A stretch of DNA of 64,000 nt from Antarctobacter sediminis (lineage in GTDB: Bacteria > Pseudomonadota > Alphaproteobacteria > Rhodobacterales > Rhodobacteraceae). Shown here one piece after another: positions 18,827 through 28,140 of the stretch. Position 1 is the stretch's first letter; each line of letters begins with the position of its first letter. Under the pieces are notes generated by a model. That model saw only the letters and a list, made by a program, of their open reading frames with translations. It was not told the origin of the DNA and ran no database searches. A program made the position numbers and the translations under genes. The DNA is taken from positions 1 through 64,000 of the forward strand of contig NZ_JAHUZG010000007.1 in assembly GCF_019218285.1 (NCBI RefSeq), in the 5' to 3' direction.

Positions 18827-19354
18827 ATGCCCATTTTCCTCCGGTTCCAGGCCATGCCCCTTGCCGCGCTGACCCTTCTGACCGCCTGCGGCACGCCGCA
18901 GACCGTTGCGCGTGACGTGCAGGACACCGCCCCGCCGCCGCAGGCAGAACACACAAAAGACGGCACCTGCCGGGCCCGCGACGTACGCCCGGCCGTCTAC
19001 GAACATGTCATGGGCGAGGTGCAGGTCGTTCAGGCCGAAATCGCCGAGGATGGCACGATGATCCGCCCGCCCATCTATCGCAAGGCACCGGTGCCACGGG
19101 TTGTCCGCGAACGCGCCGAGATCACGTTCGAGGCGCCCTGCCCCGAAGAGATGACCGTGGAATTCATCTCCTCGGTTCAGCGGGCGCTGGCCGCGCGCGG
19201 CTATTTCAAGGCCGATGTCACCGGCAGGCTGGATGCCCCCACCTCTGACGCGATCCGCACCTATCAATCCGAACGCGGCTTGCAGAGTGCGCAGCTTTCG
19301 CTGGAAACCGCGCGCGCCTTGGGCTTGATTGCGGTAGAACGACCCGACGGCTGA
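18827..19354 (+). CDS. Lipoprotein with peptidoglycan-binding domain
   Basis: Started at MPIFLRFQAMPLAAL (175 residues), which gives a lipoprotein signal with lipobox LLTACG (Cys near 23). The middle is variable and Pro-rich. A C-terminal PG_binding_1 domain is present from about 118 (SSVQRALAARGYFKADVTG, DAIRTYQSERGL). It probably tethers the envelope to murein. Ribosome site is weak (AGAGG, 10 nt), so the exact start is less sure. The gene follows the DnaE2-like fragment with 107 bp between, including a GC hairpin near 18727-18748 without a T-tract. Confidence 0.8.
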   Translation: MPIFLRFQAMPLAALTLLTACGTPQTVARDVQDTAPPPQAEHTKDGTCRARDVRPAVYEHVMGEVQVVQAEIAEDGTMIRPPIYRKAPVPRVVRERAEITFEAPCPEEMTVEFISSVQRALAARGYFKADVTGRLDAPTSDAIRTYQSERGLQSAQLSLETARALGLIAVERPDG

Positions 19355-19392
19355 GGCCGCAGGGAATTTGCCAAGCAATAGGGAGGCACGGG

Positions 19393-20175
19393 ATGAGCAC
19401 TGTCGGCATCATCGGAGGCTCGGGCATGTTGGGACGCGCCATCGCGCAGGCCTGGCTGGACAGCGGCACGGTCGCGGCGGGCGATCTGTGGATTGCCAAT
19501 CGCAGCGGCGACCAAGGCGATTTCCCCCAAGCCGTGACAGTGACCGCTGATCCCGCAGCGCTTGTCGCCGCCTGTGACTCGATCCTGATCTGCATTCCCC
19601 CGGCACAGGTTCCCGCCCTGCGTCTGGATGCGCGGGACAAGCTGATCCTTTCGGTCATGGCGGCTGTGACCATCGACGACCTGTCGCAACTTAGCGGCAG
19701 CGCCCGGGTGATCCGCGCCATGTCCAGCCCCGCCGCCGCGCGCCGGCTGGCTTATTCGCCATGGGTCGCCGCCCCCGCCGCCACCGAGACCGACCGGGCC
19801 GAGGCCCGCCGCCTGCTGGGGGCCTGCGGCCAGGAAGACGCCCTGGAAGATGAGGCGCTGCTGGACCATTTCACCGCCCTGACAGGCCCGGTTCCGGGGT
19901 TCGTCGCATGGTTGGCCGCCGCAATGGCAGATCATGCCACGGCTCAGGGCGTTCCGGCCGAAATTGCTGACCGTGCCGTCCGTCAGTTGTTGCTGGCCAG
20001 CGGCGAGATGCTGGCCAAGGACCAGATGACGCCACAGGAGCATGTTCGCCAGATGATCGATTACGCGGGCACCACAGCCGCCGGATTGGTTCTGCTGGAA
20101 CAAGGACCGGCGCGCAAACTGGTGTCCGAGGCGCTGAGTGCCTCGGCGCAGAAGGCGCGCGACATGCGTCCCTGA
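19393..20175 (+). CDS. Pyrroline-5-carboxylate reductase-like protein
   Basis: 260 residues. N-terminal NAD(P)-binding motif GIIGGSGMLGRAIA, then the ProC-like VRAMSSPAAARR near 110 (in canonical ProC this region is RxMPN) and the C-terminal dimer domain with QEHVRQMIDYAGTTAAGLVL. The usual proline-family residues are thus partly changed: MPN to MSS. It may make proline or act on another imine. Stands in a plus-strand run after the lipoprotein and ends at a strong terminator. Confidence 0.82.
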   Translation: MSTVGIIGGSGMLGRAIAQAWLDSGTVAAGDLWIANRSGDQGDFPQAVTVTADPAALVAACDSILICIPPAQVPALRLDARDKLILSVMAAVTIDDLSQLSGSARVIRAMSSPAAARRLAYSPWVAAPAATETDRAEARRLLGACGQEDALEDEALLDHFTALTGPVPGFVAWLAAAMADHATAQGVPAEIADRAVRQLLLASGEMLAKDQMTPQEHVRQMIDYAGTTAAGLVLLEQGPARKLVSEALSASAQKARDMRP

Positions 20176-20196
20176 CCTTTTCGCACCAAGAACGCA

Positions 20197-20228
20197 AAAG
20201 GGCGGCCCCGGGGCCGCCCTTTGTTGTT
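20197..20228. terminator. Bidirectional intrinsic terminator
   Basis: A 13-bp perfect palindrome (20197-20209 with 20210-20222) ends in an AAA/TTT run and is followed on the plus strand by TTGTTT. It separates the plus-strand ProC-like gene from the convergent degP-like gene. Confidence 0.85.
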
Positions 20229-20258
20229 TCAGGGATGCGTCGTCGGGCCTCCGTCAGA

Positions 20259-21728
20259 TCATTCTGCCGGCAGCGTCAGCGCGACAAACCGCGGGTCGCC
20301 ATTGCTGCGCACCAACAGCAGGATCGACTTGCGGCCCTCGTCACGCGCCTCGGCGATGCGGGCATCCAGATCGTCCGTGCTGGTGATTGCCTGCTGGCTG
20401 GCCTCGGTCAGAACATCACCGGCACGCAGGCCCTTTTCATAGGCCTCCGACGTCGGATCCACATCCATGATCGCCAGACCGGTCATGCCTGCGGGCAGGT
20501 CCAGTTCCGAACGGATGTCGTCGGTCAGCGGGCTAAGCGTCAGTCCAAGCGTTTCCACCTCTGCCGGACCGGCGTCGGGCGTGCCCGGCGCAGCGGCCGG
20601 AACGGCACCGCGTGCCTCTTCGCGGCGGCCGAGGGTGACTTTCAGCGTCTGGGTTTCACCGTCACGGTTGACCACGACACGCACGGTCTTGCCCACCGGC
20701 GTATTGGCCACGACACGCACCAACTGGCGGGTATCGACCACCTCGACGCCGTCGAATGTCACGATCACGTCGCCCGCTTCCATGCCAGCTTCCTGGGCCG
20801 GACCCTCGGGCACGTCGGAAACCAGCGCGCCCTTGGCCTGTGCCAGACCCAGCGCATCGGCCACGTCGTCGCTGACATCCTGAATACGCACGCCCAGCCA
20901 GCCGCGCCGGGTTTCACCGAATTCCTTCAGTTGGTCGACCACGTTGACCACGACATTCGATGCCATCGAGAAACCGATGCCGATCGACCCACCGTTCGGT
21001 GACAGGATCGCCGTGTTCACACCGATCACCTCGCCGTTCATGTTAAACAGCGGGCCGCCCGAGTTGCCCCGGTTGATGGCTGCGTCGGTCTGGATGTAAT
21101 CGTCATAGGTGCCGCTCAGGGCGCGATTGCGGGCCGAAACGATCCCGGCAGACACTGAGAAGCCCTGCCCCAGCGGGTTGCCCATCGCCATGACCCAGTC
21201 GCCCACACGCGCCGTGTTGCTGTCGCCGAAATTGACGAAGGTCAGCGGGCGTTCGGCATCAACCTTGAGCAGCGCGATATCGGTATTCGGATCCGTGCCA
21301 ACCAGTTCGGCGGGCAGTTCGAACCCTTCGAAAAATTCGATGGTGATTTCATCGGCACCTTCGATCACGTGATTGTTGGTCACGATATATCCGTCGTCGG
21401 AGATAACGAAACCAGAGCCAAGGGCCGAAGACCGGCGCGGACGATCCGGACCGCCACGGTCCTGAAAGTCACGAAAGAAATCCTCAAAAGGCGACCCTTC
21501 GGGAACGATGCCGCGCGGACCGGACCGCCCCGCAACAGTGGTCGAGGTCGTAATATTGACCACGGCCGGGCTGATGCGTTCAGCAAGGTCGGCAAAGCTT
21601 TCGGGCGCGCCACGCGCCGAAGCCATCAGGGATTGCGATACAATAAGGAACATCGACAACGTCGCCAGCCAGAATAGCCTCAGCGGTGTCTTGTTTTCCT
21701 GCGTCAGAGCGAGGGATTGCGGTTTCAA
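20259..21728 (-). CDS. Do/DegP-family periplasmic serine protease
   Basis: 489 residues if translation begins at the TTG codon, chosen because AAGGAG stands 6 nt before it; an ATG 28 codons upstream gives no ribosome site and a second basic segment. Residues about 17-40 are a signal (LFWLATLSMFLIVSQSLMAS). Catalytic triad: His120 (VTNNHVIEG), Asp150 (NTDIALLKV) and Ser223 (RGNSGGPL). Two PDZ domains follow, at about 245-335 and 390-485. It degrades and chaperones damaged envelope proteins; DegQ-like identity is equally possible. Confidence 0.94.
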   Translation of the reverse strand: MKPQSLALTQENKTPLRLFWLATLSMFLIVSQSLMASARGAPESFADLAERISPAVVNITTSTTVAGRSGPRGIVPEGSPFEDFFRDFQDRGGPDRPRRSSALGSGFVISDDGYIVTNNHVIEGADEITIEFFEGFELPAELVGTDPNTDIALLKVDAERPLTFVNFGDSNTARVGDWVMAMGNPLGQGFSVSAGIVSARNRALSGTYDDYIQTDAAINRGNSGGPLFNMNGEVIGVNTAILSPNGGSIGIGFSMASNVVVNVVDQLKEFGETRRGWLGVRIQDVSDDVADALGLAQAKGALVSDVPEGPAQEAGMEAGDVIVTFDGVEVVDTRQLVRVVANTPVGKTVRVVVNRDGETQTLKVTLGRREEARGAVPAAAPGTPDAGPAEVETLGLTLSPLTDDIRSELDLPAGMTGLAIMDVDPTSEAYEKGLRAGDVLTEASQQAITSTDDLDARIAEARDEGRKSILLLVRSNGDPRFVALTLPAE

Positions 21729-21987
21729 TGGGGTCTCCTTGTCTCTGCCAGTCAGCAGGCGCAAAAGCCTACGCACCGCCGCCTGCCTCCTATCTGTCAG
21801 TGTGACAAACATAGGTGCGCGCGCGCAACACCAAAGGGCAGAATCGCATGCTCACCGGGTTGTGAGGATGACCACACGGGCCGGATCGGCGTTTTTTCGC
21901 TCTCCGGCCATGTGGCCATCCCTTTTCCACAAGACGCAAGACCCGTGTCAGCCCCCAGATCGTCGGGTGCCCGCCATTGTTGGCGCG

Positions 21988-22758
21988 TCAGGCTCTCATC
22001 GGGGGAAGACCGGCAAGCCGCCGCCCCTCGTCGGACTTCAACGAAAAGTCAGTGCCCAGATAGGCGTCTGCCGCTGTTGTCGTCAGCCATTCTATGGCCT
22101 GCGCCACCCAGTCCGGCGGGATATGCGCTGACCAATCCAACTGACTGACCGGGTTAATTCCAGAAAAGCGGATCTGTTCCTGCATACGCGTCGCCACCGT
22201 TCCGGGACTCAGGCCGATGACGCGAACCCCGGTGCCGCGGTACTCCTTGTCTGCCACCCGGGTCAGCGACAGCACTGCCGCCTTGGTAGAACAATAGTGG
22301 CTCCACCCCTCCAAAGCCGAGGTCGCCGCGCCAGAGGATATGTTCACCACGGTGCCGCCACCCTGCGCGACCATCTCGGGAATGGCGTACCGCAGCCCGT
22401 GATAGACCCCTTTGAGGTTTACATCGACGACTTGCCCCCAGGCTTCCGGATCGCTTTCGCCCAAAGGCGCAATCGGATCGATCATCCCTGCATTGTTCAC
22501 CAGCAGGTCAATCCGCCCGGTTTCGTCCACGGTCGCGTCGATCAGGGATTTTACCTGCGACGCGCTGGCAACATCCGTTTGCCATGCACAGGCTGACAGC
22601 CCCTTTGCGGTCAACTCCTCTGCGATGGCGGCGATCCGGCGGGCGTCGCGCGCCGCCAGAACCACATGGGCGCCAAGCGCCGCGAAATGGCGCGCTGTCG
22701 CTTCGCCGATGCCCCGACTGGCGCCGGTCACGACGACGGTTTTGCCTTTGAAGATCAT
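21988..22758 (-). CDS. Short-chain dehydrogenase/reductase
   Basis: 256 residues started at MIFKGKTVVVTGASRG. That ATG overlaps the stop of the upstream 70-residue gene (ATGA), favouring it over an ATG three codons earlier. Classical SDR features: TGASRGIGEAT cofactor loop, NNAG, catalytic Ser in VNISSGAA and YCSTK (Tyr-x3-Lys). Substrate unknown. Co-transcribed with the small gene and divergent from a LysR regulator, the usual layout for a regulated catabolic step. Confidence 0.93.
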   Translation of the reverse strand: MIFKGKTVVVTGASRGIGEATARHFAALGAHVVLAARDARRIAAIAEELTAKGLSACAWQTDVASASQVKSLIDATVDETGRIDLLVNNAGMIDPIAPLGESDPEAWGQVVDVNLKGVYHGLRYAIPEMVAQGGGTVVNISSGAATSALEGWSHYCSTKAAVLSLTRVADKEYRGTGVRVIGLSPGTVATRMQEQIRFSGINPVSQLDWSAHIPPDWVAQAIEWLTTTAADAYLGTDFSLKSDEGRRLAGLPPMRA

Positions 22759-22967
22759 GGGGCGCATCCCAGAAAAAACCTTTGCATCAAGGGCGTTCCG
22801 GCACTGGCGGTGTCGGACATGGGCACGTCGTCCGACACAGCAAGGGCGTCGTGGATCGACGGGATCGTCATCGCGATGAACCTAGACCCATCAGGCAAAT
22901 TGGCCTTTCTGGGGTCCGGCGATCCGTCCCGGGCGGTTTCAGGGATGAGCAGTTGAATTTCGGGCAT
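22755..22967 (-). CDS. Small protein translationally coupled to SDR, unknown
   Basis: 70 residues with a strong ribosome site (AAGGAG, 6 nt before the ATG) and a 4-nt overlap with the SDR start. Soluble, Pro- and Asp-rich (MPEIQLLIPETARDGSPD at the start; DDVPMSDTASAGTPLMQRF later). No family is recognised, and the ending LGCAP suggests it could be a short or truncated accessory protein. The coupling argues it is real, as does its position first in a transcript facing a LysR gene. Confidence 0.6.
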   Translation of the reverse strand: MPEIQLLIPETARDGSPDPRKANLPDGSRFIAMTIPSIHDALAVSDDVPMSDTASAGTPLMQRFFLGCAP

Positions 22968-23070
22968 ACGAAGCTCCTTGGTGAGAATTTCCGATGCAAT
23001 CCGGTTTATCGCCTACAAATTTCGCGATAAATTTCGACATGGTCCCAACTCTCATGCAGAAAGCGCACGA

Positions 23071-23976
23071 ATGAACATCAACGACCTTGCGCTGATCCAA
23101 GAAATTGCCCGGCTTGGCAGTTTTGCCGCCGTCGCCCGGCAGCGCGGCGTCGACCCGTCCTCGATCGGGCGGGGTGTTGCCGGGATCGAAGCGGAACTTG
23201 GCCTGCGGCTGTTCGCGCGCACGACGCGGCGCATGGAGTTGACAGAGGCCGGGGCGCTGTATCTAGCGCGGATTGCCCCGCTGACCGAAGAGTTGGATCG
23301 GGCGCGGGAAGAGGCGCGCGCAATCCAATCGGAACCGCGCGGCACGCTCCGCCTATCGGCCTCTGCCACCTTTGGTCAGAACTTTATCGTCCCGCGCCTT
23401 GCCGATTTCCGGGCGGCCAACCCCAACGTGGCCGTCGAAGGGCTGTTTTCGGACACCAATATCGATCTGGTGGCCGACCGGATCGACCTTGCCATCCGTC
23501 TGGCCCCCGAGGTCGAAGGCGACTATGTGGTCAGCAAGCTCATGGACACGCGCTATCACGTGGTGGCCGCGCCCGGCTATTTGGCCAAGGCCCCGCCGCT
23601 GCACAGCCCCGCGGACATGGCAAACCACCGTGCCATCCTCTTTGCCCTGCGCGATTTCCGGTCCCGGTGGATCTTTCGGAATCCTATGGGGGACGTGATC
23701 GAACAACCGGTCTCCGGCGATGTCCTCCTGTCCCCGGCTGGGGCGGTCCGCGACGCCGCGCTGGCGGGGCTTGGTCCGGCCATGTTGCCCGACTGGCTGA
23801 TCCGGGAAGATCTTGAAACCGGTCGTCTTGTCACCTGCATCGCCGGTTGGGACGTGACGGCCACAACCTTTGACACGGCCGCATGGCTTGTCTTCCCAAG
23901 CCGAAGCTTCGTCCCCGGCAAGGTCCGTGCCATGATTGATTTCCTGAGAGGCGAAGGCACGCCCGCGCGCCCGTAG
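23071..23976 (+). CDS. LysR-family regulator
   Basis: 301 residues from MNINDLALIQEIARLG; the frame is open 31 codons upstream, but that reads across the divergent promoter. Winged helix-turn-helix at 1-60 (FAAVARQRGVDPSSIGRGVAGIEAELGLRLF) truncated here to its core VDPSSIGRGVAGIEAEL, then the effector domain. Divergent from the small-gene/SDR pair, which it most likely controls. Effector unknown. Confidence 0.9.
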   Translation: MNINDLALIQEIARLGSFAAVARQRGVDPSSIGRGVAGIEAELGLRLFARTTRRMELTEAGALYLARIAPLTEELDRAREEARAIQSEPRGTLRLSASATFGQNFIVPRLADFRAANPNVAVEGLFSDTNIDLVADRIDLAIRLAPEVEGDYVVSKLMDTRYHVVAAPGYLAKAPPLHSPADMANHRAILFALRDFRSRWIFRNPMGDVIEQPVSGDVLLSPAGAVRDAALAGLGPAMLPDWLIREDLETGRLVTCIAGWDVTATTFDTAAWLVFPSRSFVPGKVRAMIDFLRGEGTPARP

Positions 23977-24224
23977 CAGGATCGGCCCGCTTGTCATCAC
24001 CTGGCAGGTTGATCTTGTCCGCCAGATGCGATCATGGCTGGCAAATACCGCAGCGCAGGACCTGCCCTGCTGGGTCTGCGCGGCACCTTTCACATGTAAT
24101 GCTTGTATCCATGCACGCGTGCGCAAGCTGCGAGGGGCAAGCGAAACAAAGGGGCACAGGACCGCCCAATCCATCAAGCCGTTCCGGATAGGCGATCACA
24201 CCGGTCAGCCCGACCAAGAGCGCC

Positions 24225-24425
24225 TTAAAACAGCCCGCCCTTGGCCAGCCACAGCACGATCAGCCCGGTAACAAGGGTCAGTGCGCCCAGCAGGCGGCGT
24301 TGGTCGAGGGGGATTTGGCGCAGCGCCTCTAGCAGGCGCTCGACAAGATGAGGGGCCAGTACATAGACCAGCCCCTCGATCACGAGGACCATCCCGATCC
24401 CCAAGAGTATGTCGGACCCGCTCAA
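24225..24425 (-). CDS. DUF2065 membrane protein (YjeT-like)
   Basis: 66 residues from a TTG start whose last bases overlap the hflC stop by 3 nt. Two hydrophobic helices (ILLGIGMVLVIEGLVYVLA and LLGALTLVTGLIVLWLA) joined by HLVERLLEALRQIPLDQRR. The pattern matches DUF2065, which regularly follows hflC in proteobacteria. Inner membrane; molecular role unknown. Coupled to hflK-hflC, so probably acts with that complex. Confidence 0.85.
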   Translation of the reverse strand: MSGSDILLGIGMVLVIEGLVYVLAPHLVERLLEALRQIPLDQRRLLGALTLVTGLIVLWLAKGGLF

Positions 24426-25480
24426 TTGTCGGCGGGAGCCGTGTCGGCCTCTGGCGCCGCAGGCGCGGGGGCCGGATCCGCAGGGGCCGGTGCCGGGGTC
24501 GTCGGAGCCGGACCTTCGGGCGCGGGATCCTCAGCCGTCTCGGGAGCCGGCGCGTCCGGTGCCTTGGCACTGGCCGTTGGCGCGGGCAGCGTCAGCGTGC
24601 CCCCATCGGCCAGTTCGTTCTTGAAGTAGTTGAAGAACTGGCTGTCCGGCGTCATGACCATGGTCGAGTTTTCGCCCCGCAGCGCCGCGTCATAGGCCTG
24701 AAGCGAACGATAGAAGGCAAAGAACTCGGGGTCGGCGCCATAGGCATCGGCAAAGATCCGGTTGCGTTCGGCGTCAGCCTCACCACGGATCACGTTGGCG
24801 TCCCGGTCGGCTTCGGACAGGGTTTCCACGACGGTACGATCCGCAAGTGCGCGCACGCGCTGCGCCGCTTCGTTACCGCGTGCCCTTTCGTCGGCGGCTT
24901 CACGTTCCCGCTCGGCCCGCATCCGGTCAAAGGTCGCGTCAAGGTTCTGTGCCGGCAGGTTGGTCTGCTTCAGTCGCACGTCAACCACGTCAAGCCCCAG
25001 CGAGCGCGCCTCTTCGCGGGCTGCGTCACGAATCCGCACCATCAGCTCGCGCCGGTCTTCGGACAGGATCCGGTCCGAGGTGACAAGATCGGCACCCAGC
25101 ACTTCGCGGATCTGCGCGTTCAGGATGCCGGAAAGGCGATCCTCGGCCACGCGGATTCCGCCGATCCCAACCGCCTGCCGGAATTGCACCACATTGGCGA
25201 TCCGGTAACGGGCAAAGGCGTCGACCACCAGTCGGCGGTCATCCGAGGGGGTAACTTCGATGGTCTGCGTGTCCAGCGACAAGATGCGGTCGTCGTATTT
25301 TACCACTTCCTGAATCAACGGGATCTTGAAGGCCAGGCCCGGCTCTTCCTTGACGGCCTTGATCTGACCGAATTGAAGCACCAGCGCCTTTTCCCGCTCG
25401 TCCACAACAAAGATCGACGACAGGAAGACCACGATGGCGATCACGAGGACCGGCAAAAGATAGGTTGTCTTGCGCATCAC
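24422..25480 (-). CDS. hflC: FtsH protease modulator HflC
   Basis: 352 residues. An N-terminal membrane anchor (LLPVLVIAIVVFLSSIFVV) is followed by the SPFH/band-7 domain with DEREKALVLQFGQI and TRYRIANV-like strands, and a coiled stretch with repeated Arg/Glu heptads (AEREREAADERARG). The last 55 residues are an Ala/Pro-rich tail (APAPADPAPAPAAPEAD) not seen in E. coli HflC. HflKC forms the large vault controlling FtsH. Overlaps hflK by 4 nt. Confidence 0.94.
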   Translation of the reverse strand: MMRKTTYLLPVLVIAIVVFLSSIFVVDEREKALVLQFGQIKAVKEEPGLAFKIPLIQEVVKYDDRILSLDTQTIEVTPSDDRRLVVDAFARYRIANVVQFRQAVGIGGIRVAEDRLSGILNAQIREVLGADLVTSDRILSEDRRELMVRIRDAAREEARSLGLDVVDVRLKQTNLPAQNLDATFDRMRAEREREAADERARGNEAAQRVRALADRTVVETLSEADRDANVIRGEADAERNRIFADAYGADPEFFAFYRSLQAYDAALRGENSTMVMTPDSQFFNYFKNELADGGTLTLPAPTASAKAPDAPAPETAEDPAPEGPAPTTPAPAPADPAPAPAAPEADTAPADN

Positions 25481-26640
25481 TGGTCACCTCCGCTGCGGCG
25501 AAGTTCATTGAGCGGCAGGTAAGGAACGACACCGCCCCCGCCCGCGCCGCCACCGGCAACCGAATTGTCGAGGATCATCTTGTCGACATCGCCCAGCACG
25601 CGTTCCATCGTTTCGATGTACAGACGGCGACGGGTCACTTCGGGCGCCAGCGCGTATTCCTCCTGAACGCTGGTAAAGCGAGCCGCCTCACCCAGCGCCT
25701 GGTTGACGACCTGCGCGCGATAACCTTCGGCTTCTTCGCGGATCTGCGCCGCCTTGCCTCGGGCCTCGGCCACCACGCGGTTGGCATAGGCATCCGCCTG
25801 ACGCTCCAGCCGGTCACGTTCCTGTTCCGCGGCCTGAACGGCGCGGAAGGCGTCGATCACCTCGCGTGGCGGGTCCGCGTTGTCGAGGTTGACCCGGACA
25901 ATGCTGATGCCGCTGTCATATTCGTCCAGTGTCGCCTGAATCTGTTCACGCGCGCCGTCCGCGATCACACCACGGTCACGGTTGAGGATCGGTGCCAGGT
26001 TCGAGGCCGCGATGATCTCGCGCATCACCGATTCAGACACGGCCTGAACGGTCAACTGCGGGTCGCGGATATTGAACAGCAGTTTCGCCGGATCCGAGAT
26101 GTTCCAGACCACCTGAAAGTCGATGTCGACGATATTCGCATCGGTGGTCAGCATCAGGCCGTCATTGCCACCACGGCCGCCGCCAATTGTCTCGGTCCGT
26201 TCCGAGGTCACATTGACGACCTCGTAGGTCACAAGCGGCCAGGGCGCAAAGTTCAGACCCGGATCGCCGGTGTCCGAATAACTGCCAAGGAAGAGTTCCA
26301 CGGACTGCTCTTCGGGGCGCACGGTGTAGAAACTGCCAAACAGCCAGAGGCCGAACAGCACGACAACCCCCAGAGCCACGGTGCCCCGTGTCAGGCCGGG
26401 TCCGCCGGCACCGCCGCCGCCGCCCCCCGAACCATTGTTGCCAGAGCCATCACCGCGACCGCCCATCAGAACGCGCAGCCGCTCCTGCCCCTTCTTCATC
26501 AGTTCGTCGATTTCGGGCATCTGGTTGTCATCGGGGCGTCGGCCGCCGCCACCGCCGCCGCTGGGCGGACGATGACCGTTGCCGCCACCGCCTTGGTTGC
26601 CACCGCCGCCCCCCCAGGGGCCGCCGCTGTTGCCTGCCAT
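25477..26640 (-). CDS. hflK: FtsH protease modulator HflK
   Basis: 387 residues. The first 75 are unusually Gly-rich (GGPWGGGGGNQGGGGNG and a second GSGGGGGGAGG block), then a membrane helix (GVVVLFGLWLFGSFY), the SPFH domain (YTVRPEEQSVELFLGSY) and a heptad-rich helix before the C-terminus. Product partners HflC (translated from the overlapping ATGA). No DUF2065 or miaA nearby upstream; gor follows 60 bp upstream on the same strand. Confidence 0.94.
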   Translation of the reverse strand: MAGNSGGPWGGGGGNQGGGGNGHRPPSGGGGGGRRPDDNQMPEIDELMKKGQERLRVLMGGRGDGSGNNGSGGGGGGAGGPGLTRGTVALGVVVLFGLWLFGSFYTVRPEEQSVELFLGSYSDTGDPGLNFAPWPLVTYEVVNVTSERTETIGGGRGGNDGLMLTTDANIVDIDFQVVWNISDPAKLLFNIRDPQLTVQAVSESVMREIIAASNLAPILNRDRGVIADGAREQIQATLDEYDSGISIVRVNLDNADPPREVIDAFRAVQAAEQERDRLERQADAYANRVVAEARGKAAQIREEAEGYRAQVVNQALGEAARFTSVQEEYALAPEVTRRRLYIETMERVLGDVDKMILDNSVAGGGAGGGGVVPYLPLNELRRSGGDQ

Positions 26641-26700
26641 GAACTTCGGTCCTTTTCGTCTCTCGTCTCGGGGTTCAAACTGGGCGCATCGTCGGCAAAT

Positions 26701-28140
26701 TCAAGCCGTCCGGATCGGATTGCGCATGGTCACGATCTCTTCCGACATGGTCGGATGTACCGCAACCGTCCGGTCAAAGTCTTCCTTGGTCGCGCCCATC
26801 TTGATGGCGATGCCCGCCAACTGGATCATTTCGCCCGCGCCGGGTGCCACGATGTGACAACCCAGAACCTTGCGGGTCGCCTTGGACACGATCAGCTTCA
26901 TCATCACACGATCCGGCTTGTCGGCAAAGGCCGTCTGCATCGGGCGGAAAGAGGTACAGTAAACTTCGATTTCTTCCTGATCGCGGGCCGCCTCTTCGCT
27001 GAGGCCGACAGTGCCCATTTCAGGCTGGGTAAACACGGCCGAGGGGATCAATTCGTGATCCACCGGGGTTGGGTTGCCCTTAAAGACCGTTTCGACAAAG
27101 GCCATGCCTTCGCGGATCGCGACGGGCGTCAGGTTCACCCGGTCGGTGACATCGCCAATGGCATAGACCGAGGGCACCTTGGTCTGGCTGTAGTCGTCCA
27201 CCTGGATTGCGCCATTGCGGCCAAGCTCGATTCCCAGATCCTCTAGCCCCATGTCGTCGGTATTGGGTTTGCGGCCGGTTGCGAACAGCACGGCGTCGAA
27301 ATCGCGGATCTTGCCATTGGTGGCCTTGACGCGGATCGGGCCCGACCCGGCGCTGTCTTCCTGCGCGGCGCCGAATTGCGTCGCTTCGACCGGGGCGGTG
27401 CCCATGCCCTCGGCCTCGGGGCTGTCAGCGCGGTGCATCTCGACGATGTTGGTGCCGGTGTGCAGCTCGATTCCGCGCTCTTTCATGGCGTCCGCGATCA
27501 GGCCGCGCGCCTCTTCGTCAAAGCCGCGCAGGATCTGCGCGCCGCGGTAATATTGCGTCACCTCGACACCCAGACCATGCAGGATGCAGGCAAATTCACA
27601 AGCGATATAGCCCCCGCCAACGATGAGGATGGATTTCGGCAGTTGGTCCATATGGAACAGGTCGTCCGACACCATCCCCAGATGCGCATTCGGCATCTCC
27701 GGGCGCACGGGACGCCCACCGGTGGCCACGAGGATATGCTTGGCCGTCTTGGTCTCGCCTGTCGACAATTCGACCGTATGCGCATCCTTCAGACGGGCAC
27801 GCGCGTCAAAGGTTTCAACGCCCGACCCGGACAACAGTTTGCGATAGACGTTTTCAAGGCGATCAAGCTCGGTCTTGAGCTGGCCGTGAAAACGGGACCA
27901 TTCAAAGGTGCCATCGGCCATGTCCCAGCCGTAGGCCCGCGCCTCGGCAGGCATACCGGCGTATTCGCTGGCAAAGACCATCAGTTTTTTGGGGACACAG
28001 CCCCGGATGACACAGGTGCCGCCATAACGGTCCTCTTCGGCAAGGGCCACCTTGGCCCCCGTTTCACCGGCCGCCACGCGCGCGGCCCGCACGCCACCAG
28101 AGCCGCCACCAATGACAAAAAGGTCGTAATCAAAGTCCAT
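26701..28140 (-). CDS. gor: Glutathione-disulfide reductase
   Basis: NADPH-dependent reduction of GSSG. 479 residues, about 30 longer than most bacterial enzymes. FAD motif GGGSGGVRAA near 11, redox pair Cys43/Cys48 in GGTCVIRGCVP, NADP motif IVGGGYIACEF near 173, and the partner His in AVHPTMSEE near the C-terminus. The extra length is an Ala/Glu/Gly insert at about 238-268 (PEAEGMGTAPVEATQFG). A Thr at the ATGGRP site is intact. Cytoplasm. Lies 60 bp before hflK and 142 bp after rpiA on the same strand. Confidence 0.95.
   Translation of the reverse strand: MDFDYDLFVIGGGSGGVRAARVAAGETGAKVALAEEDRYGGTCVIRGCVPKKLMVFASEYAGMPAEARAYGWDMADGTFEWSRFHGQLKTELDRLENVYRKLLSGSGVETFDARARLKDAHTVELSTGETKTAKHILVATGGRPVRPEMPNAHLGMVSDDLFHMDQLPKSILIVGGGYIACEFACILHGLGVEVTQYYRGAQILRGFDEEARGLIADAMKERGIELHTGTNIVEMHRADSPEAEGMGTAPVEATQFGAAQEDSAGSGPIRVKATNGKIRDFDAVLFATGRKPNTDDMGLEDLGIELGRNGAIQVDDYSQTKVPSVYAIGDVTDRVNLTPVAIREGMAFVETVFKGNPTPVDHELIPSAVFTQPEMGTVGLSEEAARDQEEIEVYCTSFRPMQTAFADKPDRVMMKLIVSKATRKVLGCHIVAPGAGEMIQLAGIAIKMGATKEDFDRTVAVHPTMSEEIVTMRNPIRTA

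Noticed and set aside
24032-24217. Minus-strand frame with three Cys-x2-Cys pairs after DUF2065
   Set aside because: TTG start, no ribosome site, and third-position GC only about 60 percent, well below real genes here. Likely chance.
25465-27246. 593-codon plus-strand open frame opposite hflK and gor
   Set aside because: Same reason: antisense shadow, and the minus-strand proteins are recognised with confidence.
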